A stretch of 64,000 nucleotides of DNA from Aquilaria yunnanensis (lineage: Eukaryota; Streptophyta; Magnoliopsida; Malvales; Thymelaeaceae): positions 1,986,501 through 2,050,500 of the forward strand of contig CM077599.1 of NCBI GenBank assembly GCA_039654915.1, given 5' to 3'. Positions 1 through 12,159 of this stretch are shown here, one piece after another; position 1 is the first letter of the stretch, and each line of letters begins with the position of its first letter. The position numbers and the translations under genes were made by a program. The notes under the pieces were generated by a model. It saw only the letters and a list, made by a program, of their open reading frames with translations. It was not told the DNA's origin and did no database searches.

Positions 1-2596
1 GGTAACCGTAAAAACCTCTAACCCAATTGTTACTTCCTCATTACCTAAAGTCTTTCTATTTCACTTTATTGGCCCCTGTTACTCTTATTATTATTATTTT
101 TGAAAACAAAATTTTAGCCACTAATGTTTATCTAGTTTTGGATATGGTTTTCGTTGATTCAAATTTGACCAAATTTTTTTTTCTATTCTTTGTTTCTCAT
201 ATATTAAGTTAATGGTTAAACCATTAATACTTAGAGTCTATCCATTTGCTATTGGTCACAGAGATTTTTTTGTTGCTAACCTTTTTTTTTTTTTTTTGCG
301 TAAAACGTTAAACTCCGTTTTCCTTCACTAAAATCTAACTGTTTCCCTTACTTTATTAATTATCCCAAATTATTTTTATCTTCTAAAATAAAATTGGGCC
401 ACTGCAGTTTGTATGCTTTTAAGCATATTATTCATGTATTCTCAAACAACAACAAATGTTACCATTCAATTAATACTAATAAAGTTTCAGGCCAAAGGTT
501 TCGGGGAAAAGAATCATACATTTGTATTCATGAATTAATTATTTTTTGTTAATTGTTTATTTTCTGAAGTTAGATACGTACAAATACGTAAGAAATTAAT
601 TACTTCCTAAAAAATTTTTTTTCAAATGATTACTTGGTAGATAGAATCCAAATCACACTGTTTCTGGAAAAAAAAAAATAAAATTAAAAATATTGAATTT
701 ATAATGGATTTTTCAATTAAAATAAAGAACCTCTAAAATAGGCTTAACTGCACTGTTAGTCTCTCACTTGACCAAACTCACACGACTTGGTCCTCAGCTA
801 GGATTCCGTTCGACTTCGTACTCCAAATTTTGCAAAACACTACAATTAAAGCCCTAAATTCCTATGTTTCCACAAAATATCCCATCATCCAGAAACTTCC
901 ACCAGGATTAATTAACTTTACTATATAATCAATTAAAAATTAATTACATAATTAATCCCTACTTAAGAAAAAATATAGACTAGTTTATTTTTATAAAAGA
1001 AAAAGTTTAGGATTATCAAATGACTTATATTTTGATTGATTTTCTAGAGAATTTATTTCAATTATTTTTTTAGAAGGCGAGCAAATCCAACCTTTTAATT
1101 ACTTCGCCTTTAATTATATTATTTATTTTTGCTTCACACTAAATCACAAACAAATCCTTATATGATGAAATAAAAAATTGAATTTTAATATGAGCGCATA
1201 ATTTTTTTTATTTTAGTTGCATTATAATTGAAATTTAAAAGAAATCGAACGCTTCTCTTAAAGTGCGATTAACCTCAGAAAAGTTGTTCGTATTTCCCTA
1301 GTGATCAACTGCAAAATAAATATTACCTCACAAAAAATATGTAATACAAAATGATTATTGGTACATTTTTATTTTATACTAAAAACTAGTAAGACTGTTA
1401 TACCACTTAATGATTATGTAGTTGAAGAGACTGGTGGAGTTTGAGGCTGTGTGGATAAACGAAGGGAAGAAAGAAGCAACAAATAGAATTTAGGAGCTAG
1501 CAAACAATAATTGATCGGGTGAGCTGGGGAAGCAAAAGTCCTAATCCCAGTCCCAGTCCCAGTCCCCATCCGTGAGCATAATCAAGTTGTTAGCTTCTTC
1601 TGTCGAGTCAACTTGTCGTGTTTTACTTGAACCTCCAGTCCTGATTAGAACATTATTAATAATCCATTAACTCTAAGATTCTTATTATTAGCATAAACCA
1701 CCCCTGTAACCCTATAAAACCTTACCCGTATGCTACCTAGCTAGGTAGCAAGCAGATTAGTCTTTCACTTGGCCAGGGAGGGCCAATTACAATTATAATC
1801 GTCGGAACCAATCCAAACCTCTATAACCAATAAATTGGCATTAATTGCTCGAAAGCCTGCTCCTATATATAAATCAACCAATAAATTTGTTTTCCTTTCC
1901 ACAACGCCAACCTCTGGACATAGTTTTGTTACCCCTGTAATGCGTATTAATCTAAAGAAAAATTAATTTTCTTTTAAGTGGTAAAAGAGTGAGAATAAAT
2001 TAAAATTGTCCAATCCATATCATTTTTGTTTTAGGAAATAGAGAGAAGTCGATGCAATGATTTTGCTACAAACCAAACGAAACGTTTAATCATCACGTCC
2101 TTTGTCAAAAAAAAAAGAGGAAAGAAAGAAAGAAAGAAAGAAAGGAAAACGAATTAACAAATTAAATTTGTCCGCTCGTCCAGAACCACATCAAAGCATG
2201 GCTTTTTTGGATGTATCGAAATCAAACATCATTACAGTTTCGAAACAACACACGTGTTATCAAATATCAAGTAACCACCACTCCAGAAACTTCGATCCTC
2301 CAAAATGCTCTTTCCTTTGCATTATCCTAATTTCTTCGCCTCCCCAATTCCAACCAATTTAATTAAGCAAACCGACCGAGATATTACGTCCGCAGGCCTG
2401 AAAATTTATGCATGCCATCTTTTATTTTTCTGCTGAGATATTACGGCACAACGTCCATTTGTTATTGGTTTTTTTTCAACAAAAAGACAAAAAAAAAAAA
2501 CAACAAATTGGGTAATCAAGAATGTAGTTGATGCAGCCTAAAATTAAGTAACGGTTATAGATGTTACTAGTTATCATGCACTTCAAGGTTAAAATC
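1..2596. other. AT-rich intergenic DNA, no gene recognised
   Basis: No open frame here resembles a known protein, and no exon-like patch bounded by splice sites was found. The first ~250 bases contain phrases (around 205-235, about growth of a motif reading ttaagttaatggttaaacc) that resemble the AT-rich repeat at 51900-53480, so the window probably opens inside a dispersed repeat. The stretch at about 740-890 reads like the terminal repeat of a plant Mutator-like element, but I could not find its partner. A GAAA-rich microsatellite lies near 2120-2150. The rest is unclassified. Confidence 0.6.
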
Positions 2597-3114
2597 TATT
2601 TAAAAAAAAACTCCTTAATCACCTATTACGCGCAGCGGAATAATAAACCTGAGACAAACACATATGAATTTAACATAGTTCGACTCTTAACTAGTTTTTA
2701 TCCACAAATGAAAAAAATCCACTCAAATAAAGTATAAAGATTATAGTGGAAGTATGTTCTTAGTACTTACGTTGGCCTATGGATCTCTTACACACTACTG
2801 ATAATCCCAACATCTTATCCTTATACAATTATAAGATATGATAATCACAAAAGACTTCTCATCCTAGCTCTCTCCAGCCTTTAGACCTCTCTTCTCTCTT
2901 GGAACCCTGATCACATATTACCTCTTTACTACATTGGCTTTTTTTCTCTCATGCCTAAACCCTAACACAACAAGCCTTTTTATAGGTCACACACAAACCT
3001 AAACCATATCAAAATAAGAAAATCAAAATCCTAAACAAATAAAAAAACTAATACCAAATCCTAAATTAAATTGAAATCCTTAACCTCATTGAATTTGGGC
3101 CAATAAACCCAACA
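2597..3114 (-). repeat. Long terminal repeat, left copy (3' LTR)
   Basis: This is the direct repeat partner of 3588-4101. It shares the phrases around ctcttaactag, cacactactgataat and accatatcaaaataag in the same order. On the minus strand it contains a TATA-like CCTATAAAAAGG near 2975-2987, the expected LTR promoter position. Its left edge no longer shows a clean TGTTAGG-type end. Confidence 0.75.
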
Positions 3115-3573
3115 ATCTACACTTTGGCTCAAATTCTTCATCATGAACATGAATATCACGAACACATGATCACGATCACAGACACGAACACTACAAACAT
3201 TACAAAAACATGAACACAACAATAAACCCAAACGATTACAAACAACACGAACATGACTACGAACAACAAACACCTCCAAGACACGAACACAACAATGATC
3301 GAAAACAACCACGAACATCACGAAGATCAACATCACGAGCATCAACACACACGAACAAAATTTTCAATCTTCAAACTTGCACTGAGTCATCGGTACCATG
3401 CCACAACCACTGTCAAATATTCCTAAGACGATTTCTTAGGGCTCCACCAAACAATCCAAATGCTCTACCATGCCAAACATCGAACCATATGCCCTACCAT
3501 GCTATGAACAGACCACAAGCTCCACCATACCACAAACGTATTACAAGCTCACAATGTCAGGACCAAATTGTAA

Positions 3574-3585
3574 GCTCTGGTACCA
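3574..3585 (-). promoter_or_regulatory. Retrotransposon primer binding site
   Basis: The minus strand reads TGGTACCAGAGC, matching the usual plant LTR-element primer binding site complementary to the tRNA-Met 3' end, with one base different from the common TGGTATCAGAGC. It fixes the element's orientation. Confidence 0.7.
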
Positions 3586-3587
3586 CT

Positions 3588-4101
3588 TGTTAGGAAAAAA
3601 ATTCTCCAATCACCCATCACGCATAGCGGAATAACAAACACTAGACAAACATACACGAATTTAATATAGTTCAGCTCTTAACTAGCCTACATTTATGGAT
3701 GAGAGAAATCCACTCAAACAAAGTACAAAAATTACAGCAGATGTATGCCCTTAGTGCTCATGCTGCCTTATGGATTTGCTACACACTACTGATAATCTCA
3801 ATATATTGCCCTTATACAATGACAAGATATGAGAATCACAAAAGGTTTCTCGCACTTGCTTTCTCCAGCCTCTAAACCTCTCATCTCTCCTGGAACCCTC
3901 ACATATTGTCTCTTCACCACATAGGCTTTTTTCTCCCATGCCAAAACCATAATACAACAAGCTTTTTTATAGGACACACACAAACCTAAACCATATCAAA
4001 ATAAGAAAATCAAAATTCTAAATAAATAGAAATACTAATACCAAATCCTAAACAAAATTGAAACCCTTAATCTCCTTGAATTTAAGCTAATAAACCTAAC
4101 A
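3588..4101 (-). repeat. Long terminal repeat, right copy (5' LTR)
   Basis: This is the direct repeat partner of 2597-3114. It starts at tgttagg and ends at taaca on the plus strand, so it has TG...CA ends. The primer binding site lies two bases outside its left edge. A minus-strand TATA-like CCTATAAAAAAG lies near 3964-3976. Confidence 0.75.
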
Positions 4102-4465
4102 ATATCTTTACTTTCTTTAAAAAAAATTAGTTAAAGTGTATTTATCTCAACTATCTATTATTATTGACCTTAATATAAAACCAGCAAAGTGTTGAAGTCT
4201 CTTAAAATGTGAAATTTCATTTGAGTTTGACCTACAATTCATTTGTCGGGATGACGATACTCAATGAATGATATTTTCCAAAAAGTAATTGTTAATGTTT
4301 TGTAGTGAATTAATGGACTTGGTAATTAATGAGCATAATTTAGTAGCATTGGCTAAACCAAAGTCTACACTAGACATTTTAGTATTCACTATAACACCTA
4401 CTCTCTTGGGTGAAGCTTATATTGGCACCATTGTATAAAAAAAAACTTAGCTACTTATATGACTT

Positions 4466-6288
4466 GAGAGAGGGTAAAAAAAAATCATATAAGTTTCATA
4501 ATTTTTCTAGTTGAGTTCTATAACTACACAAATTTCTGTTTGAGTCTTATATGTTTGAAAATATGAGCTATGTTAGTCCTATATTGGATAGGGCTAACGA
4601 GAAATCCTACATGACACTTGACGGCCGTTAACTCTTATCTAGTTGGCACATATAGGGACTTAATTCAAAAAAACAAAAGATATATGAAAAAGTTTCAAAA
4701 ACACAAATTTATAGGTACTTGAGGCCTAGTTAGAAAAAAAAAATTTCTCTATCTTGTTCTCTCTTAGACAAACATTTTTCATTGAGCCATTTTGTTGAAC
4801 ATGTTGTCTTCATTCTCGGCTAACCAGCAATCAAGGAAGTTAACCTTGCCAACAAACACAAATTGGCCAGAAATTAAATTGGCCTCGCCAACAAACACAA
4901 ATTAACTGGCTAGAAATCAACAAAGTTGTTATCTTCGAGTGAATCGCCGCCTCTTTGCTTAAGGGTAGATTCTCGGCCTTGGGGATAGTTCGATGATTGA
5001 GAATCGAGAAGCAACCAACTTTAATAGGCGATAGATGATCAACCGGGATTGGATGAGAGATGAAAGCAAAGAGAAAGAGAATGAGGATGCAGAGGATAAA
5101 GCGGCGAAGATGAAGTGGAGGCGTCTTGGGCAACCCACGATGGCACCACCAGGATGTCATTGCCAACATCCAGGATCAACTGGGCTAGTTTTTTTGTGAC
5201 AGATGCTAGTTAGTGTCTACTCAGAAACATTCTAATTCATTTTGTTCTTTTCGTATCATTTTCAAAAAAGAAAATGTTTTGATTCATTTTTTTTTTCCTA
5301 TAGTAACCTTCTCTATAGATTTTAGTTTTTCAAGTCTTAGCTGAAGGTTCTAAGCCAACTACATCCAGCAAACTAAAACGCCACAAGATCTCCCCTACAA
5401 ATTGGTAAAAGTAAACTTCCTCCTTTGAAACCTTCTTAAAATCCTCAAGAAATTAATTTTCTTATCTACTCAATTGATTTGACATCAAGTATACAGAAGG
5501 AAGGATTCTAGCCTCTTGAGCACCAATTTGTGTATAACTCTTTTGCATTGTCATAGTGTTTATGTAGGCTTGAATATATTGTTTTATTTTTTAGAAGAAT
5601 GGTCAACCCTTGTCTCTGTTCCTCTCGCCTTTGTAATATGCTATTTATTCTTTCTGAATTTTGAATAACTATTTGTAGGCATTAGTTAAGTCCACAAATC
5701 AACTTAGGGACTCGTTGTGAAAGGATGAACCTAGGCATCAGCCTAGGGTTTGGTTGCAAGAGGATGAACCAAGGCTAGAAATTCCTTTTTTGTTAGACCA
5801 TTACTTGTAGCATAGCACCATTTTCTGTAAGTTGTAATATCACTTACTACTTTTTCTTGATTCTGATCTACGGCCATTTAATTTTACAATATGAGAAATA
5901 TGGAAGTTTGTTGGGAACAATCTAAATTGGATGAACTCTGTGTCTCCCTAAAGAAAGCTTTTCAGTTCGTGCCACCAGGATCGTTTTCATCTAAGAAAGA
6001 GCTGAGATAGAGAGAATTTTTGTCTAACAGGGTCTCAAGTACCTATAATTTTGTGTTTGTGAAACTTGTTTATGTAATTTGAATTTTTTTTCAATCAAGT
6101 CTCAATATGTGCTCACTAGACAAGAGTTAACGGCCATCAAGTGCCACATAGGATTTCCCATTAGCCCTATAGGACTAACATAACTCACATTTTCGAATGT
6201 ATTGGACTTAAACAAAAATCCATCTAGTTCTAGGACTTAACTAAAAAAATTGTGAAACTTATAGGATTTTTTTTTTTACCTTTCCCCC
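4466..6288. mobile_element. Mutator-like element with long terminal inverted repeats
   Basis: The ends are inverted copies of each other for roughly 200 bp: 4466 to about 4665 pairs with about 6075-6288, both beginning G-rich and then GGTAAAAAAAA and AAGTTTCA. Perfect 9-bp direct repeats, atatgactt, lie immediately outside at 4457-4465 and 6289-6297, the target duplication size of Mutator-like elements. No transposase (MURA-type) frame is visible, so the element is non-autonomous. The interior, about 4800-5180 and 5690-5790, is richer in GC than the flanks and might be captured host sequence (Pack-MULE style). That is inference, since I recognise no gene in it. Confidence 0.8.
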
Positions 6289-6460
6289 ATATGACTTAGT
6301 GGAAACAAATGGAAAAAATCTATAAGTTAGAAAGCATATGAAATGTAATATATTTGAGGCTAATGAAAATTATATTGCATAAAAATGAGACATAAATGAC
6401 AACACCATAGCAGTTCCAAATATGCACTCCCCAAAATATGTTGGTTTATCACTGTATAAA

Positions 6461-6472
6461 TAATAATAATTA

Positions 6473-6517
<45 letters not shown>

Positions 6518-6613
6518 GTTGTTGTTGCTGTTGTTGTTGCTGTTGGTGTTGGTGTTGGTGTTGTTGTTGTTGTTGTTGTTGTTGTTGCTGTTGTTGCCAC
6601 CACCACCACCACC
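6461..6613. repeat. Compound microsatellite (ATT)n-(GTT)n-(CAC)n
   Basis: A run of ATT trinucleotides from about 6473 to 6517 passes into GTT/GCT-type trinucleotides to about 6600, followed by a short CCA tract. The apparent poly-Thr/poly-Ile open frame on the minus strand here is only the translation of this repeat. Confidence 0.95.
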
Positions 6614-6720
6614 ATACTCAGAAATATAACAAAGTCTAGGAGTATAGAAAGCAGATTACAGTTAGCATTATGTGAAAGACCCAACTAGTATTAAGAATTT
6701 ATACAGTCTTATAATGGGGA

Positions 6721-7509
6721 TAGAGATGGTCAGTGGGCTGGATATAGTCAAGCTCGGGCATGGCTCAAGTTATGGCAAGCTGCACTAGAACAGATCCTAG
6801 GCCAGTTCTAGGTTGGGCCAAGCATTTTTTTAGTTTTTCTAAAAAAATAAATTAACTAGAGAGTGCAAACTATTAATTAAAAAGCCTAACAACACTTGCA
6901 ATAACTAGAATGTGCATCATATGATAAAATGGCAAAATGTTCCTAAAAAATAAATATAAAAAACAAGAGCTAACTTAGGATCTATGCTTAATAACATAGT
7001 CCGATAGAATACAAACTAAGAAAGAAAATGAGAAACTAAGGAAAAAATCATGTCTCGTCATCGGTCAGCACCTTATCATCAAAACTCTAATTAAGATGTT
7101 GCTCTTACTTTAATTTAAGGGCAAGAACCAAATCACGGTTGTAAATGCAAACCTCAATCGTCTCAGTTATCAACCTCGTCTGGTTCTCCGGTATCACTCA
7201 TGTACCTACACTGAAAGTAAACTTTGGAGTAATGGTTAAAACCGATATGCCTAGAATCTCTTAGACAATGATAGACAATATGAGAAATTTGTCCCTATTG
7301 TTTTGTTTTTCCTGAAAGTTGGCACCTCTCTAACGGCAAGCCCAACCTAGGCCCGATTAAAACGCTCCACTCCTAGCCCATACACACCTCACCTCCACCT
7401 CGTGTTCCTCCCGAGCTAGGTTGAACCTGACTTTGATTGAGCTAAACCAATTTTAACTCAGTCTTGGACCAATTTGAGCCGGTTCAACACTGCTCGGTGC
7501 CCGCCTCTA
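6721..7509. mobile_element. Probable decayed hAT-type element
   Basis: The left end reads tagagatggtcagtggg and the reverse complement of the right end reads tagaggcgggcaccgag: imperfect inverted ends of the TAG(A/G)G type common in plant hAT elements. The subterminal parts carry repeated GGCTCAA/GGGC-type motifs. The flanking 8-mers, aatgggga and aatgctgg, match at only 5 of 8 bases, so the target duplication is weak. There is no transposase frame. Confidence 0.5.
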
Positions 7510-9130
7510 AATGCTGGTAGCCATGTTTTGGCTTGCAAATGTCTTGCAAATGTCTAAGCCCCTTTAGTTATTCTCCTCCTGAGGGGACTATCCCCTCGTG
7601 GCTTTGCAACGCTTTCTAGTTGAGCTAGCACTCAAATCTTATTTTAGAAAAAAAAAATTAAAATAGGATATAAATTAAAATTATCTTATATACTCCATAC
7701 CTTATGTATGCCCTACCCCTATAATTAATCTTTTACCTTAATTAAAATTTAAAATTCTCAACTATATCCTACCCTTATAATGCAGCTTCTCCTCTAACGG
7801 TGGCGACGGACGAAAGTGGAAGAGAGCAGGTGAAGTCTGCGAGCCACTGCCATTACATGCCAGCTCTTCCAGCCGCCGTGCCAGACCGTAGCCGCGCCCA
7901 TCGTCGTCGAACAACGCCATTTTTGGGAGCGAAGAAGCAGTGCTGCTGCAGCCGTTTCGAGCGACTTCTCATCTTCATCCTTCTTCTTCTCTTCCAGAAC
8001 CCATTCATTTAAGCCAAGCCCATCAAATTCGTAACTGTATTCGATCACATGCTGGGCTGGATAAAGAAGCTTAACACAGAAATCAATGGCGTACGTCAAT
8101 GGGTCCGAGATGGACCCGCTCAATACAACCGAACCGAACTCAAGCAACGCACCATCGTAGACTCACCGGGAAGTGGAAGACAGCGATGCAGGAGGAAGAA
8201 GAACCGAATTTGCTTCCAGTCGTCTGGGTTGAAGGGATTTGGAGAAGAATCGCAATGCCGCCGGAAAAATCCGCTCCATCAATCCATTTGTTCCTAACTT
8301 TATGAAAAATTTTAAACTTGGTCCTTTAACTTTTCTTGAGTTCTTATTCTGGTCACTAAAGATTTTATATTTTCAATTTACCCACTCTAACAGATTTTGT
8401 TTATTTTATTACAATACTTTTATGTAATAACAGGTTTTTATTTCATTTATACATATATCAAACATTATTTATACTTATCTTTTACGTTCTTTGTACATTA
8501 AATTTGTGCATATCTGACATCTATTTTATATATATCTCCATTTTTTGCGGGAAGTAGATTCTAACACATTTACACATTTTTTTATTGAGAGATTGAGCAC
8601 GTACATACTATTAAATCTATAGATAACATATTCATAACCTCATTTTTACATATGTTACATATTATTTGTACAGATCTTTCACTTTTTTTTGTATATTAAA
8701 TTTGTATATATCTGATATTTAATTTATACATATCTCCAGTTTTAGAGAAAGTATGAAATTTGATATATTCAAATTTATTTTATACCATAAAAAATAATAT
8801 TAGAATATAAAAATATTTAAATATAAAGGGCGATGTGCACATTAAACTTACCCATACAAATTAATTCGAAATTTACCATATTAAAAATAAAAAAAAATGA
8901 AAAATGAGACAGATGGTCAGGGAGCGGCGGTTTGTGGGCCCAATCTGGGCTGCTAAGACCTGTACAAACAGAATTCTCTCTCTTTGGGCTTTCCGTGTGT
9001 GAAAGGGACTTAAAGTCTTTTGGATCGTAGCGTGGTGGGCCCACTTCTGTCTCCCTCCAGATAAAAGAGCTTTTGTCACTGGATACCGACCTGTAACAAC
9101 TGCTTTTGATTTTTCAAAGGAGAAATCTAA
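7510..9130. other. Intergenic DNA with an unidentified gene-like GC patch
   Basis: Most of this stretch is AT-rich and featureless. The part from about 7785 to 8290 is distinctly GC-richer and codon-like, with an open frame on the minus strand (7794-8147) whose first half includes ISDPLTYAIDFCVKLL and whose second half is arginine-rich. I recognise no family. It could be a captured or degenerate exon. Positions 8300-8430 contain phrases typical of worn Mutator-type terminal repeats. A further GC patch lies at about 8920-9070. Confidence 0.35.
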
Positions 9131-9139
9131 TGTAATTTT

Positions 9140-9894
9140 GGTAAAAATAACGAATAAACCACTAATATTTTTGACTCGGTTCGAATTGGCCACTAATGTT
9201 TTTTATGGCCAAATAAACTACTAATTTATTCAAAATAACCAAATAAACCACTAACATTATTTAAGTAGGCCAATTTACCCACTTGGCTCTTGAAATATTA
9301 CAAAACTCCTTCATTAAATTTTTAAAATTAACAAAATAGCTCCACATGGTTTAAAAAAATTCAAATATGCCACTTTAACCTTTTATAAAATTCCACAATT
9401 ACATTTTTCAGACACAATTTAATTGTTACCCCTTCTAGCTCATTTAAAGTGTATCATCTCCATTACCCAAAATGGGATGCCTCCAGCCCCACACTGTCAT
9501 TCTTGAACAATGTGTCACTCATATTAGTACATAACGCAAGATTATAGTGGAATATAAGGTACAGTAAGATGAGGAACACCATGACCACTATCAACAAGTT
9601 CAAAAGGATCTCTATTTCCACTCATAAATGGAGTCTGAAGATCAATGTTGGCTTCAAAAATGTGGTTCAAATGTTAGTTTAATTAACTTTAGAGGCACGG
9701 GGAGCAGAAGTATAAAATGCAGGTATTAAACTTAGTATTTTATGCTAAGATTTCATTAGACTTAATAGTAAAAGTTACAATAGTGGCCGATTTGAGCCGT
9801 CTCAAAAACATCAGTGGTTTATTTGGCCCAATAAAAAATTAGTGGATGAATCGGGCCAACATAAAAATGCTAGTGGTTTATTCATTATTTTTTC
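9140..9894. mobile_element. Mutator-type MITE with 9-bp target duplication
   Basis: The ends form an imperfect inverted repeat of about 85 bp; the outermost part shares AATAACGAATAAACC/AATAATGAATAAACC followed by ACTA. Perfect 9-bp direct repeats, tgtaatttt, flank it at 9131-9139 and 9895-9903. The subterminal regions repeat the motif AATAAACCACTAA several times (near 9152, 9212 and 9243, and inverted near the right end). There is no transposase; at 755 bp it is non-autonomous. Confidence 0.85.
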
Positions 9895-9903
9895 TGTAAT
9901 TTT

Positions 9904-11157
9904 TCTACGGTGTTTCTTTTATTATATTCCTTCCGAAAATATTTGAGTGAGACTGAATGTGTAAACAAATTATATGTTATTTTTATTTGTATGAATAAAC
10001 CAAGAATTTTTAAAAATGTAAATATTGAAATAATAATTTAAGGAGTAATATAGTAAAATAATTTATAAATATAAAAATTTTGTAAACATTTGAAACGGCC
10101 TAAAATAATAAATATTGAAAACAATGCGAGATGGAGAGACTATAAATCAATTAAGACCAAACTTTTATTATTCATTAGAATTATGCCATATCTTAAAGAA
10201 AACTAATTTTACTGAAGGGAAACTTGGGCCTTTCAAGTTTTAAGTTACCAAAAAAATGTAGAACCAGTTCATTTACATTTAATTTGCATTAAAGAGCTCT
10301 CATTATTAATGGTTCGGGTAGGGTTTGGCCGTGGGCCAATACAACCCGCTGCAAATTAACCACGATTTTCAGTCATATTTACAAATTGTACTACCCGCAT
10401 CAAGCCACTCTTTGCTGTCGCTGACACAGCCACAATTTCAATCACTTGGCTAACTCCCAACCTTGCCATGCCCTGCAGACATTAGTCGTAGGCCGCCGCC
10501 TACAGTTGGAGATCCACTAGCGCTAAACTTACCTCTATCGTACTAGTATTGATGACTAGCTTCGCCGCCAGTCACCACTACCTACAACCGATCACAACCA
10601 CCACAGAAACCATGTTGGCCTGCGTCTTTCTCTAACTTGTTGAGGTTTTGGTCACTGGGAGAAGTTTATCCCTCCCTCACACCAGGCGCAAGCTTAAGGC
10701 AGCAAGATGATGAATGTAAGTTCAAGTGAAATAGTCCAAAGATTTTGAAATAGCAGTAGCTAATGTCGGGATGAAAGCACCAACGGGCCGGATATGGCTG
10801 TGGGAACTAGATCCCACACAAGGGTCACTAGTGAAGATGGCTAGCTTTGGGTTACAGGAATGACAAGATCAAAATTGGGGAATTCGGGGAAGTTTTAAGA
10901 GAGGTTGCCAAGAAAAAAAAAAAAGAAAGATGATGAACTTATGGACAAACAAATAATCAATGGCATAACCTGTAAATCTGCCTAACAACCGACCCTTGGA
11001 CAAATTATACTCTTTTGCCCTATGTTGACCATAATAATAAGTTTGACCCATTAATGTGTTTAATTAGAAATAAACTGCCCCTTAATTTCCAATCGAATGT
11101 ACTATATTTGTCTGTAGATTTTGTGTGTGTAAACATTCTTACATTTTACAGAATGGT
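9904..11157. other. Intergenic DNA, no gene recognised
   Basis: AT-rich DNA with one GC-richer island at about 10310-10700 that contains CCGCCGCC and ACCACC-type runs. This resembles fragments carried by plant transposons, but I could not identify terminal repeats or a protein. Confidence 0.5.
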
Positions 11158-11165
11158 GTTTGAAA

Positions 11166-12060
11166 CAAGGTTGTTAAAATCGAGATCCTGATTGTAGATC
11201 CTAATATAAAAATCTTATTAAAACATTGTAGAATCGAAAACATGGTAGGATCATGGTTAGATAGTGACTAAGATTGTAGAATCGAAAAATCCTACCGATC
11301 CTACCCATGTATTGATTTTTGTTGGAGGTAAATTATATGGATAGTCCATAACATTAAATTTTCATTCCATTTTAACTCTAGTCTATTAAATGTTCTAGTT
11401 AGATCATAAATCTATTAAAAATGTCATATTTTGTTTCTAAATCCATTAAAAACATTTCATTTTGGTCCCCAATTGGACGGAATTTGTTAACTCATGGTAA
11501 CAATCTAATAAAAACTTTTTAAAGCATCATTTAAATTATTCGGTAACTGTCTTCCTATAAATGTAACATAAAAATATTTTTTATGGTTAATGGACATTCA
11601 AATTACCAATTTTTTCTCTCTATAAGTTGAACTTATTTCATTAGGAAGAAAAAACTACTAATTTTAAATTATTTACTTACTGTAAAAAAATTATTATACA
11701 TTTTAAATTCATTAGAAGTCAATTAATGAATATTTAAATTATGAACATTGTACTCTTTTTTGTTTTTCAATAATCTGTTTGTTCATGAATTTTTCAGGCT
11801 TGTGTTGATTATTTTTTTGATTATATTGATGTATACTCTATTAAAATTTAAATTTTACTTATATTGTATCAATAATTATGTTGTACCATTGATGTGACAC
11901 TTAAATTTTACTTGAGTTTCTAATATAATTGGTCTTTTACATAAATTATATTATTTAAACAATAAATTTTAAACTTTTGGTAGGATCTTATAATCTACAA
12001 TCCGATCTTACACAGCAAAAAAAAAAATTCTAGGTAGGATCTCGATCCTAACAAACCTTG
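11166..12060. mobile_element. Candidate terminal-inverted-repeat element
   Basis: The left end (caaggttgtta, then atcgagatcct) is matched by the reverse complement of the right end (caaggtttgtta, then gatcgagatcct). Several GATCCTA/TAGGATC motifs in both orientations lie near the two ends. The outer 8-mers gtttgaaa (11158-11165) and gttcaaaa (12061-12068) match at 6 of 8, so a worn hAT- or Mutator-like element is possible. A phrase at 11340-11520 looks like another element's terminal repeat, which suggests nesting. Confidence 0.5.
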
Positions 12061-12159
12061 GTTCAAAATTCTATGTTATATAATCGATGTTTAAAAAAAT
12101 ATATATGTTCAAAATTATATGCATAGGACAGGAAACAGGGAAGTTGGAATTTTCATGAA

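Larger units (their letters stand above)
2597..4101 (-). mobile_element. Small non-autonomous LTR retrotransposon
   Basis: Two direct repeats of about 515 bp (2597-3114 and 3588-4101) flank only about 470 bp of internal DNA. Next to the right copy, at 3574-3585, the minus strand reads TGGTACCAGAGC, a tRNA-Met-type primer binding site two bases from the LTR edge. The element therefore runs on the minus strand, with its 5' LTR on the right. The LTRs end in TG...CA; the outer edge of the left copy is worn. The possible 5-bp target duplications, aaatc (2592-2596) and atatc (4102-4106), match at 4 of 5 bases. The interior has no gag or pol and is a low-complexity CACGAACA-rich tract. This fits a TRIM/SMART-like element, although the LTRs are long for a TRIM. 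The LTRs have clearly diverged, so the insertion is not recent. Confidence 0.8.

Noticed and set aside
6370..6684. Minus-strand 104-aa open frame rich in Thr and Ile
   Set aside because: It is the translation of the compound ATT/GTT/CAC microsatellite and has no protein features.
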